Shown: positions 21,130 to 31,405 of the stretch, piece by piece
Position numbering within the stretch: position 1 is the first letter of the stretch
How the letters are laid out: the number at the start of each line of letters is the position of its first letter
Assembly (NCBI GenBank): GCA_029706075.1
Contig: JAINUG010000053.1
Span: 992,001 to 1,056,000 of the forward strand
Direction of reading: 5' to 3'
From: Aldrovandia affinis
Lineage: Eukaryota > Chordata > Actinopteri > Notacanthiformes > Halosauridae
Length of the DNA stretch: 64,000 bases
Notes under the pieces: model-generated
Database searches by the model: none
What the model was told of the DNA's origin: nothing
What the model saw: the letters and a program-made list of their open reading frames with translations, nothing else
Program-made: the position numbers and the translations under genes

Positions 21130-22551
21130 CAAAAAAAGAGAACACTTGGGGCCCTCACTTCTCCCCAAGCAAGATTCTCAGACATAGACAGACAGTCTGT
21201 CTTTGTTTTGGAGCTAAACTGGCGTATTAAGAAAAATCACAGACCAAAGCACATGTTTCATGCATGCAAAGTAATTTAAAAACTGCAAACCTCACTGGCT
21301 TTGATTTCAATCGTGTTCACATTATTTCAGTTTGGGGTTTATTTATACAATGCTGCGGGTGATGGTATGTGTCTTTTTCCTCATTATTTTTCCTGGCCTG
21401 TGTGTATTTAGCATAGATATACTACACTATTTGGCTTCAAGACCCCAGGAGGTATCTGCTACATTTTCATCTAAATTAAATGTTTTGTGGGAAGCATGTT
21501 GGTGGCTTTTGTCATGGGGTTCAGACTTCCTGTTGTCCATTAATGATGTCACAGCAGGGCAGAGCTACTTCTCAGAGGTAAGGCAAAAGGAAGCCAGGAC
21601 CTAAAAAGAAATGTGTTTTAGTGATATGCCGGTAGGGTGTCTCGTTGCAGATTAAACATGCTGCTGGAAAAATAAATTAATTAACCTCTCGAACGTTAGC
21701 CATCCTGCCTGTGGGATGCCCCTCTCAATCACAGCACCGTCTTGCAGTTATATTTTAATGATGGCTCCCCAGCTTGAGTACCTCTTGGCATCTTTCAAAC
21801 TAAGCCTTCAATGTAATAAATCACTTATGGTCTTTGATAGCCTAAAATTGAGTAATATAAAACAAGTTTCCCCCAAGCCTTCTCCTTTTCTGCCTTGCCA
21901 CAGGAGGTAAGGTCAGGGGAGGGGGGTGTATTATTCAGAAGAGCATGGTAAAGTAACAAAATGTACTCTCATGTAGAGCTGAGAGCCTGATTTTTATAAA
22001 GAGTTATTCAATAGCTAAATCCATCAACGCTGATCGCTGTCCTTCACAAATTCATCTAAGCGCATTACTTTGTCAAAATGCATATTAGTGGTCATCTTTT
22101 TTCCTTGAACTAAGCAATTAATTATGACCTTCAATTATGAGATCACATAATTCAAAATTCTGACAATTCTTCCTATATCCACGTATAAATTGCTGTGCGA
22201 TTATGATACTTAATACATAATTATCCTGATAAATTATCCTCCTTTTGTTTGCATAGCTGTATGCTTTGAGAAGATGCTTTGCTGAGTTCCCATGCAATAC
22301 ATGACAAGATTTGCATTTCAAAAGAATACTGGGAATGTTCCTCTTCCTGTTATCATCCTGTAGAACATAAGATGGCTATTTGGCCAGAGGAGCTATCATA
22401 ATTAACAATGTCCAGAGGACCCATGCAATGCCAAGCAGGGCCTAATGCCTGCTGTGTGTACATAATACCTATACCACCTCCTATGGAAATTCTTGGAAGT
22501 TGAGTGTAATACTTTTGAGTTTGATGGAAATTCAGTCTTCAGTTTAATCTC
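21130..22551. other. Unassigned, possibly single-copy sequence
   Basis: Sequence of ordinary composition with no element motifs. The open frame 21332-21604 has a hydrophobic N-terminus but no recognisable family, no upstream coding and no splice context that I can support. I do not call it a gene. Confidence 0.4.
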
Positions 22552-22631
22552 TGTGACAATCCCTGGACTGGAGCAGAGCAGCTGATGGTAAGAAGTGGCA
22601 GAGGAGTGGGGTTTGCCAGTCTACAGACCAG

Positions 22632-23684
22632 GGCCTGTATTCACAAAGAATTTTATCTTACCACTAGGAGTACTTCTAAATCGCACTAAAACCTTTTAGT
22701 TAGGAGTCCCACCTTAAACCCTATTCACAAAGCTGCAAAGACAAACTCATACTAAGGAATTCCTAGAATTTTCAAGCTAAGAGTGAGGGCGGGGTTGACG
22801 TCGTTGCTATGGATGACGTTGTTTCTCATGAACGAGCTTACTCAGAATGCCCACAGCGATTGGCTGATATAGGGGATGAGCCTTACTGCCGTACGGATCA
22901 TCCCCCACGGTTCGGCACGCATATGATCCGCGGATTAATAGCTAAATTGAACCATCATAGAGAAATACAGTTTTTCTGTTTTTCATACTAAATGCCTTTC
23001 TGGGAGGCGTTTTAAAGTAACAATTCCCTAAATCTCAGGGAGTTACAGCGAAGAGATAGACAACCATGTATGAAAAATTGAAATTATCATTCATTCAATT
23101 CCTTGAGAATAGTTCCTGGTCATCTTTGGTGGAAACGCGCCTTTGTTCCCCGTTATTTTTTTTTTTTGCTGATCCGAAAAATGATCCGATGCACCCCTAT
23201 TATATTCTAATATAGATTCTAAAATACAAATGTAGGCTACGTGTCACTGATTTAACATGAAACCAAGAATACTGACTAGTCAATTGGTTACATGTCTGCA
23301 TCTCGTAAACAATCAGCGGGTATCTATATATATAATATATATAATATTATATATATAATACCCTCGCGATTGAGGTGATTATGAGCTCTGTATCATTCAA
23401 TATCTCCAGTGTTGACGCGATTGCGACAACGATTGCCGCCAGCAGCAGATTTTCGGATCGCCGTGAGTAGGTCTTTAGCGACTTAGAAGTCCTCTTGGCT
23501 GCTTCTAACTTCTCCTGGACTTAGGAGCTGTTTTTAGCTCTCAAACCCTTTGTGAAATACTCTTATCCCAAAAATTTAGGAGTCCTAAATTTATGAGTGA
23601 CACGCCCATTATTTTTCGGAGTTGCTCCTAAATTGCGGAGTTAGGACCAACTTTTACCCTTAAAATGGTTTGTGAATACGGGCC
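22632..23684. mobile_element. Non-autonomous TIR transposon, 3 bp CAG duplication
   Basis: Begins GGCCTGTATTCACAAA and ends TTTGTGAATACGGGCC, a ~16 bp inverted pair with one mismatch. CAG is present on both sides (22629-22631 and 23685-23687). Copy 2 of the host repeat reads ...TACAGACCAGATT uninterrupted at 31466-31478, which is the empty site. A 3 bp duplication suits PIF/Harbinger-type elements, but the superfamily is not proven because no transposase is present. Inside are a second possible insertion (22869-23203) and AT palindromes (23326-23358). Confidence 0.8.
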
Positions 23685-24063
23685 CAGATCTTTATTTTTT
23701 TTTCTGTCTCTCCCCCCAGAGAGACACAGTTGGAGAGCAGGTTAAAATAAAACAAACACAAACACAAAGTCTTCACCCTACTTGCCGCGAAGCTTTCGGG
23801 CAAAAACGATTAACTAAAATAACCTAAAATAATCAAAACATAATGAAAGCCCCGCCTCTTCCGAGGGGGAATCTCCTTTCGAGGAACACACAACACAGAC
23901 AGTCAGCGGCTTTCCACACCGCCTCATACATTCACATTAAACACACATCAACACTCACCGGGACAGGGTAGAACTCTACGCACTGTCCCGACACACACTC
24001 CACACACATCTCAAGACACCGCGCCTCTTCTAGTTCCCCTGGAACCTCCCCAGGCACACACAT

Positions 24064-24140
24064 TCAATTTCAATTTCGTTGTACGTGTTACAATGACAAA
24101 TAAAAGGATCTATCTATCTATCGATCTATCATATCCAGTG
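24064..24140 (+). mobile_element. Short retroposed tail with (TATC)n
   Basis: Relative to copy 2 of the host repeat (which reads CAGGCACACACATAACCTTT at 31691), copy 1 has an extra ~75 bp between GGCACACACA and GACTTTTCAAGTG. It contains TTTCGTTGTACGTGTTACAA, TGACAAATAAAAGG and (TATC)n. This form, an RNA-like 3' end plus simple repeat, is that of a very 5'-truncated LINE or SINE copy. The family is uncertain. Confidence 0.5.
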
Positions 24141-24469
24141 ACTTTTCAAGTGCTTCCCAAACCCATGCAGACAGAGACACTCAAACTTTCCAGTCCGAGT
24201 TCTCTTTTACCAAACACACCAAGACCCTCGCTCAACAACAACCAACCAACAATCAATCAAAAATCAATCAACAATCAATGAACAACTCAGTACACAAGAA
24301 TGAATGACAGGACAAGACTAACTGATTCCCCATTCACCCCACCTGTTCTTAAATAGGCTTACTTTCTGCCTGGCTCAGGTGGGACTCGTGAGGCAATCAC
24401 TGGTCCAACATTCACACACCTAATCACAAAACACCTAACAATTGACAGACCACACCCACTCACATTCTA

Positions 24470-26390
24470 ACCGTCTGAAGCTGCGTGCGGCAGAAAGGAA
24501 ATGGAGAAAATCCAAATCCCCTGCAGCTCTGTCTGACTTCCACATACTCCTGGCTTCCTTCTCCGCTAACCTCTCCTCTGCTAAGTCTGCATTCTTCCTT
24601 TCTAAGATTCAATCCTCTGTTTCCAACCCACGTAAACTCTATGCTACATTTTCCTCTCTCCTCACCCCTCCTCCTCCCCCACCCCCCTCCTCTATAACCG
24701 CAGATGACTTCTCATCCTTCTTTCACGAGAAGGTTGAGGTCATTCGCAACTCCTTCCCCCCTACCCCTCCCTCTCCCATCCCGCTACCTAAACCTCCCAC
24801 CTCTCTGTCCTCCTTCTCACCCCTCCCTGACTCGGACATCCTTCAACTTGTTCTCTCCCACCGTCCCACCACCTGCCCTCTTGATCCCATTCCTTCCCCC
24901 CTCTTCCAGTCCATTGCTATGGACATCCTCCCCTTTGTCTCTAATGTCATTAACTCCTCTCTTTCCTCTGGCTCTGTCCCCTCCTCCCTCAAATGCGCCC
25001 AGGTTGTCCCCCTCCTCAAAAAACCCTCTCTGAATCCTGCTGTCATCTCTAACTACCGACCTGTCTCTCTCCTCCCTTTTCTCTCCAAAACGTTAGAGCG
25101 GGCTGTCTATAATCAACTGTCTGCTCATCTCTTACAGAACGACCTGCTTGATCCCAACCAATCTGGGTTCAGAGCCGGCCATTCCACAGAGACTGCTCTC
25201 CTTGCGGTCTCTGAGGCTCTTCACGTCGCTAAGTCCCGATCCCTTAGCTCCGTCCTCCTCCTCCTTGACCTGTCGGCGGCATTCGACACCGTGGACCACC
25301 GGATCCTGCTCTCATCTCTCGTCGAGATGGGAATCTCTGGATCTGTGCTGACATGGTTTGAGTCCTACCTGGCTGACCGGTCCTACCAGGTGGCCTGGAG
25401 AGGATCCCTCTCCTCTCCCCGCACCCTCTCTACCGGTGTCCCGCAGGGCCTCGGTGCTAGGCCCTGTCCTATTTTCTCTGTACACCAAGTCACTTGGCTC
25501 TGTTATTTCTGCTCATGGTTTTCCTATCACTGTTATGCTGATGACACTCAACTGTTTCTCTCCTTCCCTCCATCTGATACCCAGGTCCCGGCACGGATCT
25601 CTGCATGCCTGGCTGACATCTCCGCATGGATGTCCACCCACCACCTGAAGCTGAACCTGGGGAAGACAGAGCTGCTCTTCCTCCCAGCGAAGGGCTCCCC
25701 GATGATTGATGCGTCAATTACCGTGGAAGGCTCCATAGTGTCTCCGTCCCAGTCTGCCAGGAGTCTCGGGGTAACCTTGGACAACCAGCTGTGCTTCTCG
25801 AGCCATATTGCAGCGATCTCCCGGACCTGCCGTTTCTCCCTCCACAACATCCGGAGGATCAGACCGTTCCTCACCCAAGAGGCCACTCAACTCCTGGTCC
25901 AGGCCCTGGTGATCTCACGTCTGGACTACTGCAATTCCTTGCTGGCAGGCCTTCCGGCCTGTGCCATCAAGCCACTGCAACTAGTCCAGAACGCTGCTGC
26001 TCGCCTGGTGTTCAACCAGCGAAGTTCACCCACGTCACCCCTCTACTCTCCTCTCTGCATTGGCTCCCCATCGCAGCACGCATCAGATTCAAGTCACTGG
26101 TGCTTGCTTTTCAAGCGGCCAGAGGTACTGCTCCCCCATACCTCCAGTCACTCATCACGCCCTACACCCCGTCCAGACCCCTCCGCTCCGCCTCCGCTGG
26201 CAGACTGACTGCCCCATCCCTCCGGGCGCCTGGCAGCCGCTTCCTCGCGGTCTCGCCTCTTCTCTGTCCTGGTCCCTCGATGGTGGAACGACCTCCCGCA
26301 ATCGGTCAGGACTGCGGAATCACTTCCAATCTTCCGCAAGAGACTCAAAACCCACCTCTTCAGACTCCACTACCACTGAACACTGTCCAT
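24470..26390 (+). pseudogene. L2-type reverse transcriptase, 588-codon frame with internal shifts
   Basis: LINE polymerase. The long frame (24442-26208; LINE sequence from about 24470) contains FFHEKVEVIRNSFPP, RPTTCPLDPIPSPLFQS, AQVVPLLKKPSLNPAVISNY (RT block 2), QSGFRAGHSTETALLAV, LLLLDLSAAFDTVDHRILL (block 3 with AFD) and CYADDTQLFL (block 5), all in one frame. Between blocks 3 and 5 the expected GVPQGSVLGP text is replaced, because one extra C near 25449 shifts the frame and a later change restores it before YADD. A last shift near 26030 moves the C-terminus (LLSSLHWLPIAARIRFKSL) to another frame, ending in RLHYH near 26379. The apparent open frame is therefore not a working enzyme. Confidence 0.87.
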
Positions 26391-26424
26391 CTAGTCAATC
26401 TGTCATCACCACTGTTTACTTGTT

Positions 26425-26457
<33 letters not shown>

Positions 26458-26588
26458 CCACTAACCTTTTCTTTCCCAATGTTACAGGTATGATACGCAG
26501 ATGCCTGCAATGATGTCTTTTGCCGTTTTACTGCACTGATCTTGTACGCTAACTTTGATTGTTCTCACCTTGTATTAATGCACATCTT

Positions 26589-26623
26589 GTAAGTCGCTCT
26601 GGATAAGAGCGTCTGCTAAATGC
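26589..26623 (+). promoter_or_regulatory. L2 LINE 3' tail stem-loop (second copy)
   Basis: GTAAGTCGCTCTGGATAAGA then GCGTCTGCTAAATG. GCTCT-GGATA-AGAGC forms a 5 bp stem, one pair better than the copy at 15518. It is followed by AAATGTA repeats. Confidence 0.7.
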
Positions 26624-26810
26624 TTAAAATGTAAAATGTAAAATGTACAAATAGGTAAGTGAATAATCACTTACCAATTAACATAAATTAAATAATAATT
26701 AAATCAATTATGGCCTTTAGAGCAACCTTCCGGGCAACAGTTCACTCTTACACCCTGTGAGAGTGCCAAACCTGCCCCCGGAAAGTCTCCCTGCTCCAAA
26801 GCCCTCCACA

Positions 26811-28257
26811 ACATATAAAAACAAAGGCAACCATGCCACTCCCATGTGGCCGAGACCGATGCCCTCCACACTATCATATCCATCTAGTCCTGCAAGCATG
26901 GTACTTGGGAAAGGTGTATATAGGTAGCTTAATACAGCGGGATTAACTTTTTATCTTCAATGCGGTGACAGCAGAGTGTATGATGTTCAATTTTATGACA
27001 TCCTCAGATATCAGGAATTAGCCCTCAAGGCTCAGGCAAAAAAGGAAATCAAACTGAATCTCAGGACTCTTGAACTGTTCTCCCATCTAGCTTCACTCCT
27101 CCCCCACTGGGATCTCATCTAAACTGGGATCTTAAACCGAAAATAACCCCATGCCTTGGGCCAATAAGGCTACACTACACAAGCCACCAACTTAGACAAC
27201 ACTGTTCGCACTGTTGTGGAATCAGGTCACTCTGTGTTTCAGACAATGTGAGTTCAAAGTTCTTTATTCATGTATACATAGAGCATAAAACACTCAATAA
27301 AACCATGTGTCTATTCTGACTAATACAAGCATTTATACAGAATATGGTAATGCCTCTAAGCTCTGAAATAAACAATAAATAAGCTGAATAGGACAAAGTC
27401 TGGTCCACATCACCCCATTGACACGTTGAAAGTTGCCCATGCCCTCACTCCACGTGCCCTCAACCTAAAACAGACTGTGAGCCTGTCTGCCATTTCACCA
27501 TTGCCGATATTGATTGTGAAGTAATTGGTGTCAGACATCACCAGTTAGCTAATTAGAAGTGGTGTACATGCACTCATCAAGGTTGACATCAAACCTTTAT
27601 CCATGCGTTCATCATGGATGACATTGAATAGGGAATTGTATATTTGGATTATTCTTGTACGTAATGACCAATAAAACTATTGCCAGGCCATTAAATCTAA
27701 GACAATTGAAATCGATTGACCAGCAAGCTATTTAAATGGTTAATGTTTTGTAGCACACGCTCAGGAAATCCATTCCGTTTGAAATGAAACATTTAAGTGC
27801 ATCACATAAGAACAAAAAGAAGTAGTGTGAGGGCTTTTGCATTTTGATGCAAATTAAGTTAATACAAATCAAAGGGTCTTCCGCAACATTGTGTAGGTTT
27901 TTAATATAAAATTGCTTCTTTATTTTATCATTTAGAATCATCATTAGCACAGACGTAATGGGATGTTTACATAAAGGTTTATGGTGATGCTCTGCATTAC
28001 TGAGACACGGATGTGTCCATCTGCAATACAATACATGAAAGCGCATTCCAGGAGGTTTTCTGGACGCTTTGGTGTTTGTGATTTGTATCACAAACAAAAA
28101 CATCTATATTGCTGATTTGCATTTGAAAGTGATGATAAAAAAAGGATACTTCCACAGTATTATTAAAATATAACACCTGGCCATGTCTGCTCTTGAGAGC
28201 GAATAAGAATGTTTATCTAGCCCATATAAATATGGCCTACATGTCACAGATTTTAAA
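26811..28257. other. Unassigned, possibly single-copy sequence
   Basis: No coding motif or element end recognised. The minus-strand open frame 27732-28103 has no known features. No large internal repeat seen. Confidence 0.4.
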
Positions 28258-28797
28258 TATAAATTGGATCATTTTAATAAACGCTACATCTACATGTGAA
28301 ATCAGAATAGATTCTGCTCTTATTTCAGCCCTCTGGGTTAAAAACAGAGGTGGGTAGATCAAAGCAATTCAGTAACTATATTCATAAAGGAGCCACACTC
28401 AACATTTTTTATTTAAGGCAATGTCAAAAGATTCAAACGTTTCGGCATATTGCCTTCATCAGTTAAACGGTCTTATGTGCTGATAGCAGTGTTATAGTCG
28501 TATGCCTAACTCTAAAGTGTCACCACAGGTGTACAAACTAACTAGAGAGGAACTACCAACCAGAGCCTCAGGTAGGCCATTAACAAGTATTAAACAATGC
28601 CAGGCAGCAAATAACAAAAAGTTATATTAAATTGGAATAAACTGCACTCTTATTTTAGCCCTTTGGGATAAAAACTGAGGTATGTAGATCAAAGAAATTC
28701 AGTAACCATATTCATAAAGGTTCTGCTCTCAAATGTTTTTTTTTTAAGATTCAAACATTTCGGCATATTGCCTTTATCAGTGAAATGATAATATGTG

Positions 28798-28809
28798 CTG
28801 ATGGCAGCC
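28798..28809 (+). repeat. SINE copy 2 target duplication, left
   Basis: CTGATGGCAGCC, exactly repeated at 29167-29178. Unit 1 of the tandem duplication reads CTGATAGCAGTG at the same place without a SINE. Confidence 0.88.
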
Positions 28810-29166
28810 ATCCATCCATTGTCTAAGCCGCTTATTCCTGGTCAGGGTCGCGGGGGGGGGCTGGAGCCTATCCCAGCATGCGTTCCGGCGAGAGGCAGGA
28901 ATACACCCTGGACAGGTCGCCAATCCATCGCAGGGCACACACACCATTCACTCACACACTCATACCTACGGGCAATTTAGACTCTCCAATTAGCCTAACG
29001 TGCATGTCTTTGGACTGTGGGAAGAAACCGGAGTACCCGGAGGAAACCCACGCGGACACGGGAGAACATGCAAACTCCGCACAGAAAGGCCCCCGGCCTG
29101 GATTCGAACCCGAGACCTTCTTGCTGTGAGGCGACAGTGCTATCCACTGCACCACCGTGCCGCCTC
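28810..29166 (-). mobile_element. tRNA-derived SINE, copy 2
   Basis: Same family as 17308-17668 but on the minus strand. The B box GGTTCGAATCC is at 29100-29110 (complement) and the head CGGCACGGTGG sits at the 29166 side. The tail is GGAT/GGATGG instead of (GAGAT)n. It is flanked by a 12 bp exact target duplication. Confidence 0.9.
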
Positions 29167-29230
29167 CTGATGGCAGCCTTATATACTTAATTCGAAAGTG
29201 TCACCACAGGTATACAAGCTAATTGAATGC

Positions 29231-29614
29231 CCTCAGCACAGAAGACCATTTCACTGAGGAAATTGTGTTATGTGCTGCCACAAGTTTAGTACTTGTTCAT
29301 AACCTGCCAGGAAATAGAGGCTCTGATTGGACGTTGCTCTCCAATTAGCTTAGTGACACATTTTTGTTAATGGTGTAATGTCAATTCACAAACTGTATAA
29401 TAATTGATTTACATTCTCTGTATTATTGTATGCAAATATCGTTCTGCCTATTCTAAACCAGAGACCAGAAAATTATTATACTTGTTTTAGGTTGCTGTTT
29501 TTTTTTGCATTGCTCATTTAAAATCACTGAAAATAATGACTTTTGTGACTGGACTAACTCAATACGTTGAAATATCATGAAAAGTAATGGCTTCAGTTTA
29601 CTCAGTTTACTCAC
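29231..29614. other. Unassigned non-coding sequence
   Basis: AT-rich, no gene or element signal. It ends at the 8 bp target (CTTCATAT) of the hAT element. Confidence 0.4.
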
Positions 29615-29622
29615 TTCATATT
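29615..29622 (+). repeat. hAT target duplication, left
   Basis: CTTCATAT, repeated exactly at 31153-31160. An 8 bp duplication is diagnostic for hAT transposons. Confidence 0.9.
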
Positions 29623-31152
29623 AGGGCTGCAACTACCGATTATTTTGTTATCGATTAATATGACGATTATTTTATCGGTTAGTCGATTAATCTAAACGAT
29701 TAATTTGTCAGAAAAAACAAATGATTAAATTTGCAATTGAACATTTCAAAATTTATTGACGTGTTTTTGAAGTGCGGTACTACTATCCTTAGGTCACATG
29801 GGTAGTTGCCTCTCTGACACCACCTACTGAATACCCAGAGTAGACCATCTTTGAGTAGAGCTCAAAAGCAGACTGATATAACATATATATAACATATAAT
29901 ATAATTTACCCTTCTTTTTTCACAGATAGTCAGCATGCTGCAGAACCATTACTGTGAATTAAATTGAAGAAACAGTCACATTGCTGAAAAAATAAATGCA
30001 ATGCGTGTATTTTTGTTTGTCTGTGCACTACACAGTGTGCACATGGCTACTTGTTTATTAGGCTACTTGTTTATTAGGGTGATGGTAAACATTGGACTTG
30101 GACATGGAAACATTGAAATTCAAATTTGTTGAATAAACATATTTTAGGAGAAGTTATTCATATTTCGAACGTGATTCATTCATTGTGCACTAGTTAGATG
30201 ACACATGTTGCACATGTTATGACTTTGAACGTCTGCCATTTCCACTGCAAAGACGGCAAAAGTAAAATCAGAGACGTTATAAAGCTAACCTTACAACTGG
30301 TTCGTTTAGACAAAAAATGTTAAGACTGCTTTTGAAACGGGATATCCATATTTACATGGTAAACAGCTGCTGATGTTGCCTTTTGTTTGCCTTACAAAAC
30401 ACTTGATCGCTGATACCATTAATGGAATGTAAAACCATGGTCAAAGTTTTGCAGAGTTACACAGTAGCCTAATATAGCTACTGGTATGCATAACGTTAAG
30501 TGGCTGAAGCCATCATAACTCAGCAGTGGAAATGGGGCTTTGTAACGTTAGTGTAACTGTGGCGTTATAACAATTCCAACAGTCCATTCAAATTCCAACA
30601 ATTATCATGGTTGTATTTATATTAATACGAGAGCTCTAGCTAGATTGCAGACATGCGTGGGGTTTTAGGTTAATGTCACTAAAATCATGCAATCAACACA
30701 CTATAATTTAATACAGCTCATTCAAGGACATGTCTGAGAATAGCAATGTTGACAACGTTACAGAGCTACATATACATAACAATAGCAAGCAGCAAGCTAG
30801 ATAACCTAGCATCACCTTACCATGTTGCTCCGTCCTGTGCATCAAGTTAGCAGGTCACGGCTCCTGGATGCTTTCTTTTAAGGTGTTCGTGCATGGCCGT
30901 CGTGCTGTGGTGATATGCCATTTCGGCTTTGCACAGCGTGCAAAGCACCATATTATTGGGTTTTTGCTTAAAGAATTCCCACACTTTGGATGCTCTGGGT
31001 CGTTTTTTTTTGGATGAACTCTCTCCCGCACTCTCAGCTGGGTTTGCCGCCACCATGTTCAAAACAATACGACGCGTTGGTCATGAATATGCAAATAGAT
31101 GAAATTACATGGTCGACGTCATCAACGACGTCGACTAATTGTTGCATCCCTA
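29623..31152 (-). mobile_element. hAT transposon deletion derivative (1530 bp)
   Basis: Begins TAGGGCTGCAACTA and ends TTGTTGCATCCCTA, imperfect terminal inverted repeats of a common fish hAT type, with subterminal ATCGATTA-rich repeats on the left (29648-29703) and GACGTC-rich repeats on the right (31113-31134). It is flanked by an exact 8 bp duplication. At 1530 bp it is about half or less of an autonomous hAT, and only the first domain of the transposase remains. Confidence 0.92.
30847..31062 (-). pseudogene. hAT transposase N-terminus: BED zinc finger
   Basis: The 71-codon minus-strand frame starts [20 protein letters not shown] and then reads [26 protein letters not shown] and [11 protein letters not shown]. 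The spaced CxxC...HxxxxH with the aromatic start (VWEFF) is the BED zinc finger by which hAT transposases and ZBED proteins bind DNA. The frame stops at 30847, soon after the finger. No RNase H-like catalytic domain or dimerisation domain follows within the element. It could give a short DNA-binding peptide if transcribed, but nothing here shows that it is used. It lies ~90 bp inside the right end, the normal place for the transposase start. Confidence 0.85.
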
Positions 31153-31160
31153 CTTCATAT
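31153..31160 (+). repeat. hAT target duplication, right
   Basis: CTTCATAT, partner of 29615-29622. Confidence 0.9.
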
Positions 31161-31405
31161 AACTTACAAATTAATGTTGAAATGCATCAATTATAGTTTT
31201 AGTTGGTCAATTATATTCTCCAGACAAACATAGCCAGGTATGATTTACAGATACAAGGCTTACATCAACAACTTGTTTTTGCATATTGTACATTGTTGAT
31301 GATGAAAGCAGTAGTGTATTCTATTTCACTGCCTGAGATTCAGTTGTGAAGGAATGAGTTTAGTGATTGTATACGCTGTGGGGAATTGGGGATTGTCACA
31401 CGCCA

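Larger units (their letters stand above)
24470..26652 (+). mobile_element. L2-type LINE, 5' truncated
   Basis: Inserted in repeat alpha after CACTCACATTCT (the empty site is seen at 32230-32242 in copy 2). It carries a long RT frame and a ~31 bp A run at 26426-26456 in the 3' UTR, and ends with TAAGTCGCTCTGGATAAGAG, GCGTCTGCTAAATG and short AAATGTA repeats. Compared with 13620-15579 it is the more complete copy. Confidence 0.87.
22552..26810 (-). mobile_element. LTR-like repeat alpha, copy 1, with three insertions
   Basis: The minus strand begins TGTGGAGGGCTTTGG (26810) and ends ...CAGGGATTGTCACA (22552), so it has TG...CA ends. It aligns with copy 2 (31406-32399) in blocks, for example ACAATCCCTGGA, CTCTCCCCCCAGA, CTACTTGCCGCGAAGCTTT, GGAACCTCCCCAGGCACAC, TCTGCCTGGCTCAGG and CAATTATGGCCTTT. 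Relative to copy 2 it contains a TIR element (22632-23684), a short retroposed tail (24064-24140) and an L2 LINE (24470-26652). I see no flanking target duplication. LTR identity is inferred from the ends and from the AATAAA near the 3' end in copy 2. Confidence 0.65.
28258..29230 (+). repeat. Two-unit tandem duplication (~330 bp period)
   Basis: Unit 1 (from ~28258) and unit 2 (from ~28620) share CTCTTATTTCAGCCCTCTGG/CTCTTATTTTAGCCCTTTGG, TAGATCAAAG, AATTCAGTAAC, TATTCATAAAGG, TTTCGGCATATTGCCTT, ATGTGCTGATAGCAG/ATGTGCTGATGGCAG and AAAGTGTCACCACAGGT. A SINE splits unit 2 at 28810-29166. Confidence 0.8.

Noticed and set aside
21332-21604. Host gene with signal peptide
   Set aside because: The 90-codon frame has a hydrophobic start but no family match, no exon context and ordinary composition; chance is likelier.
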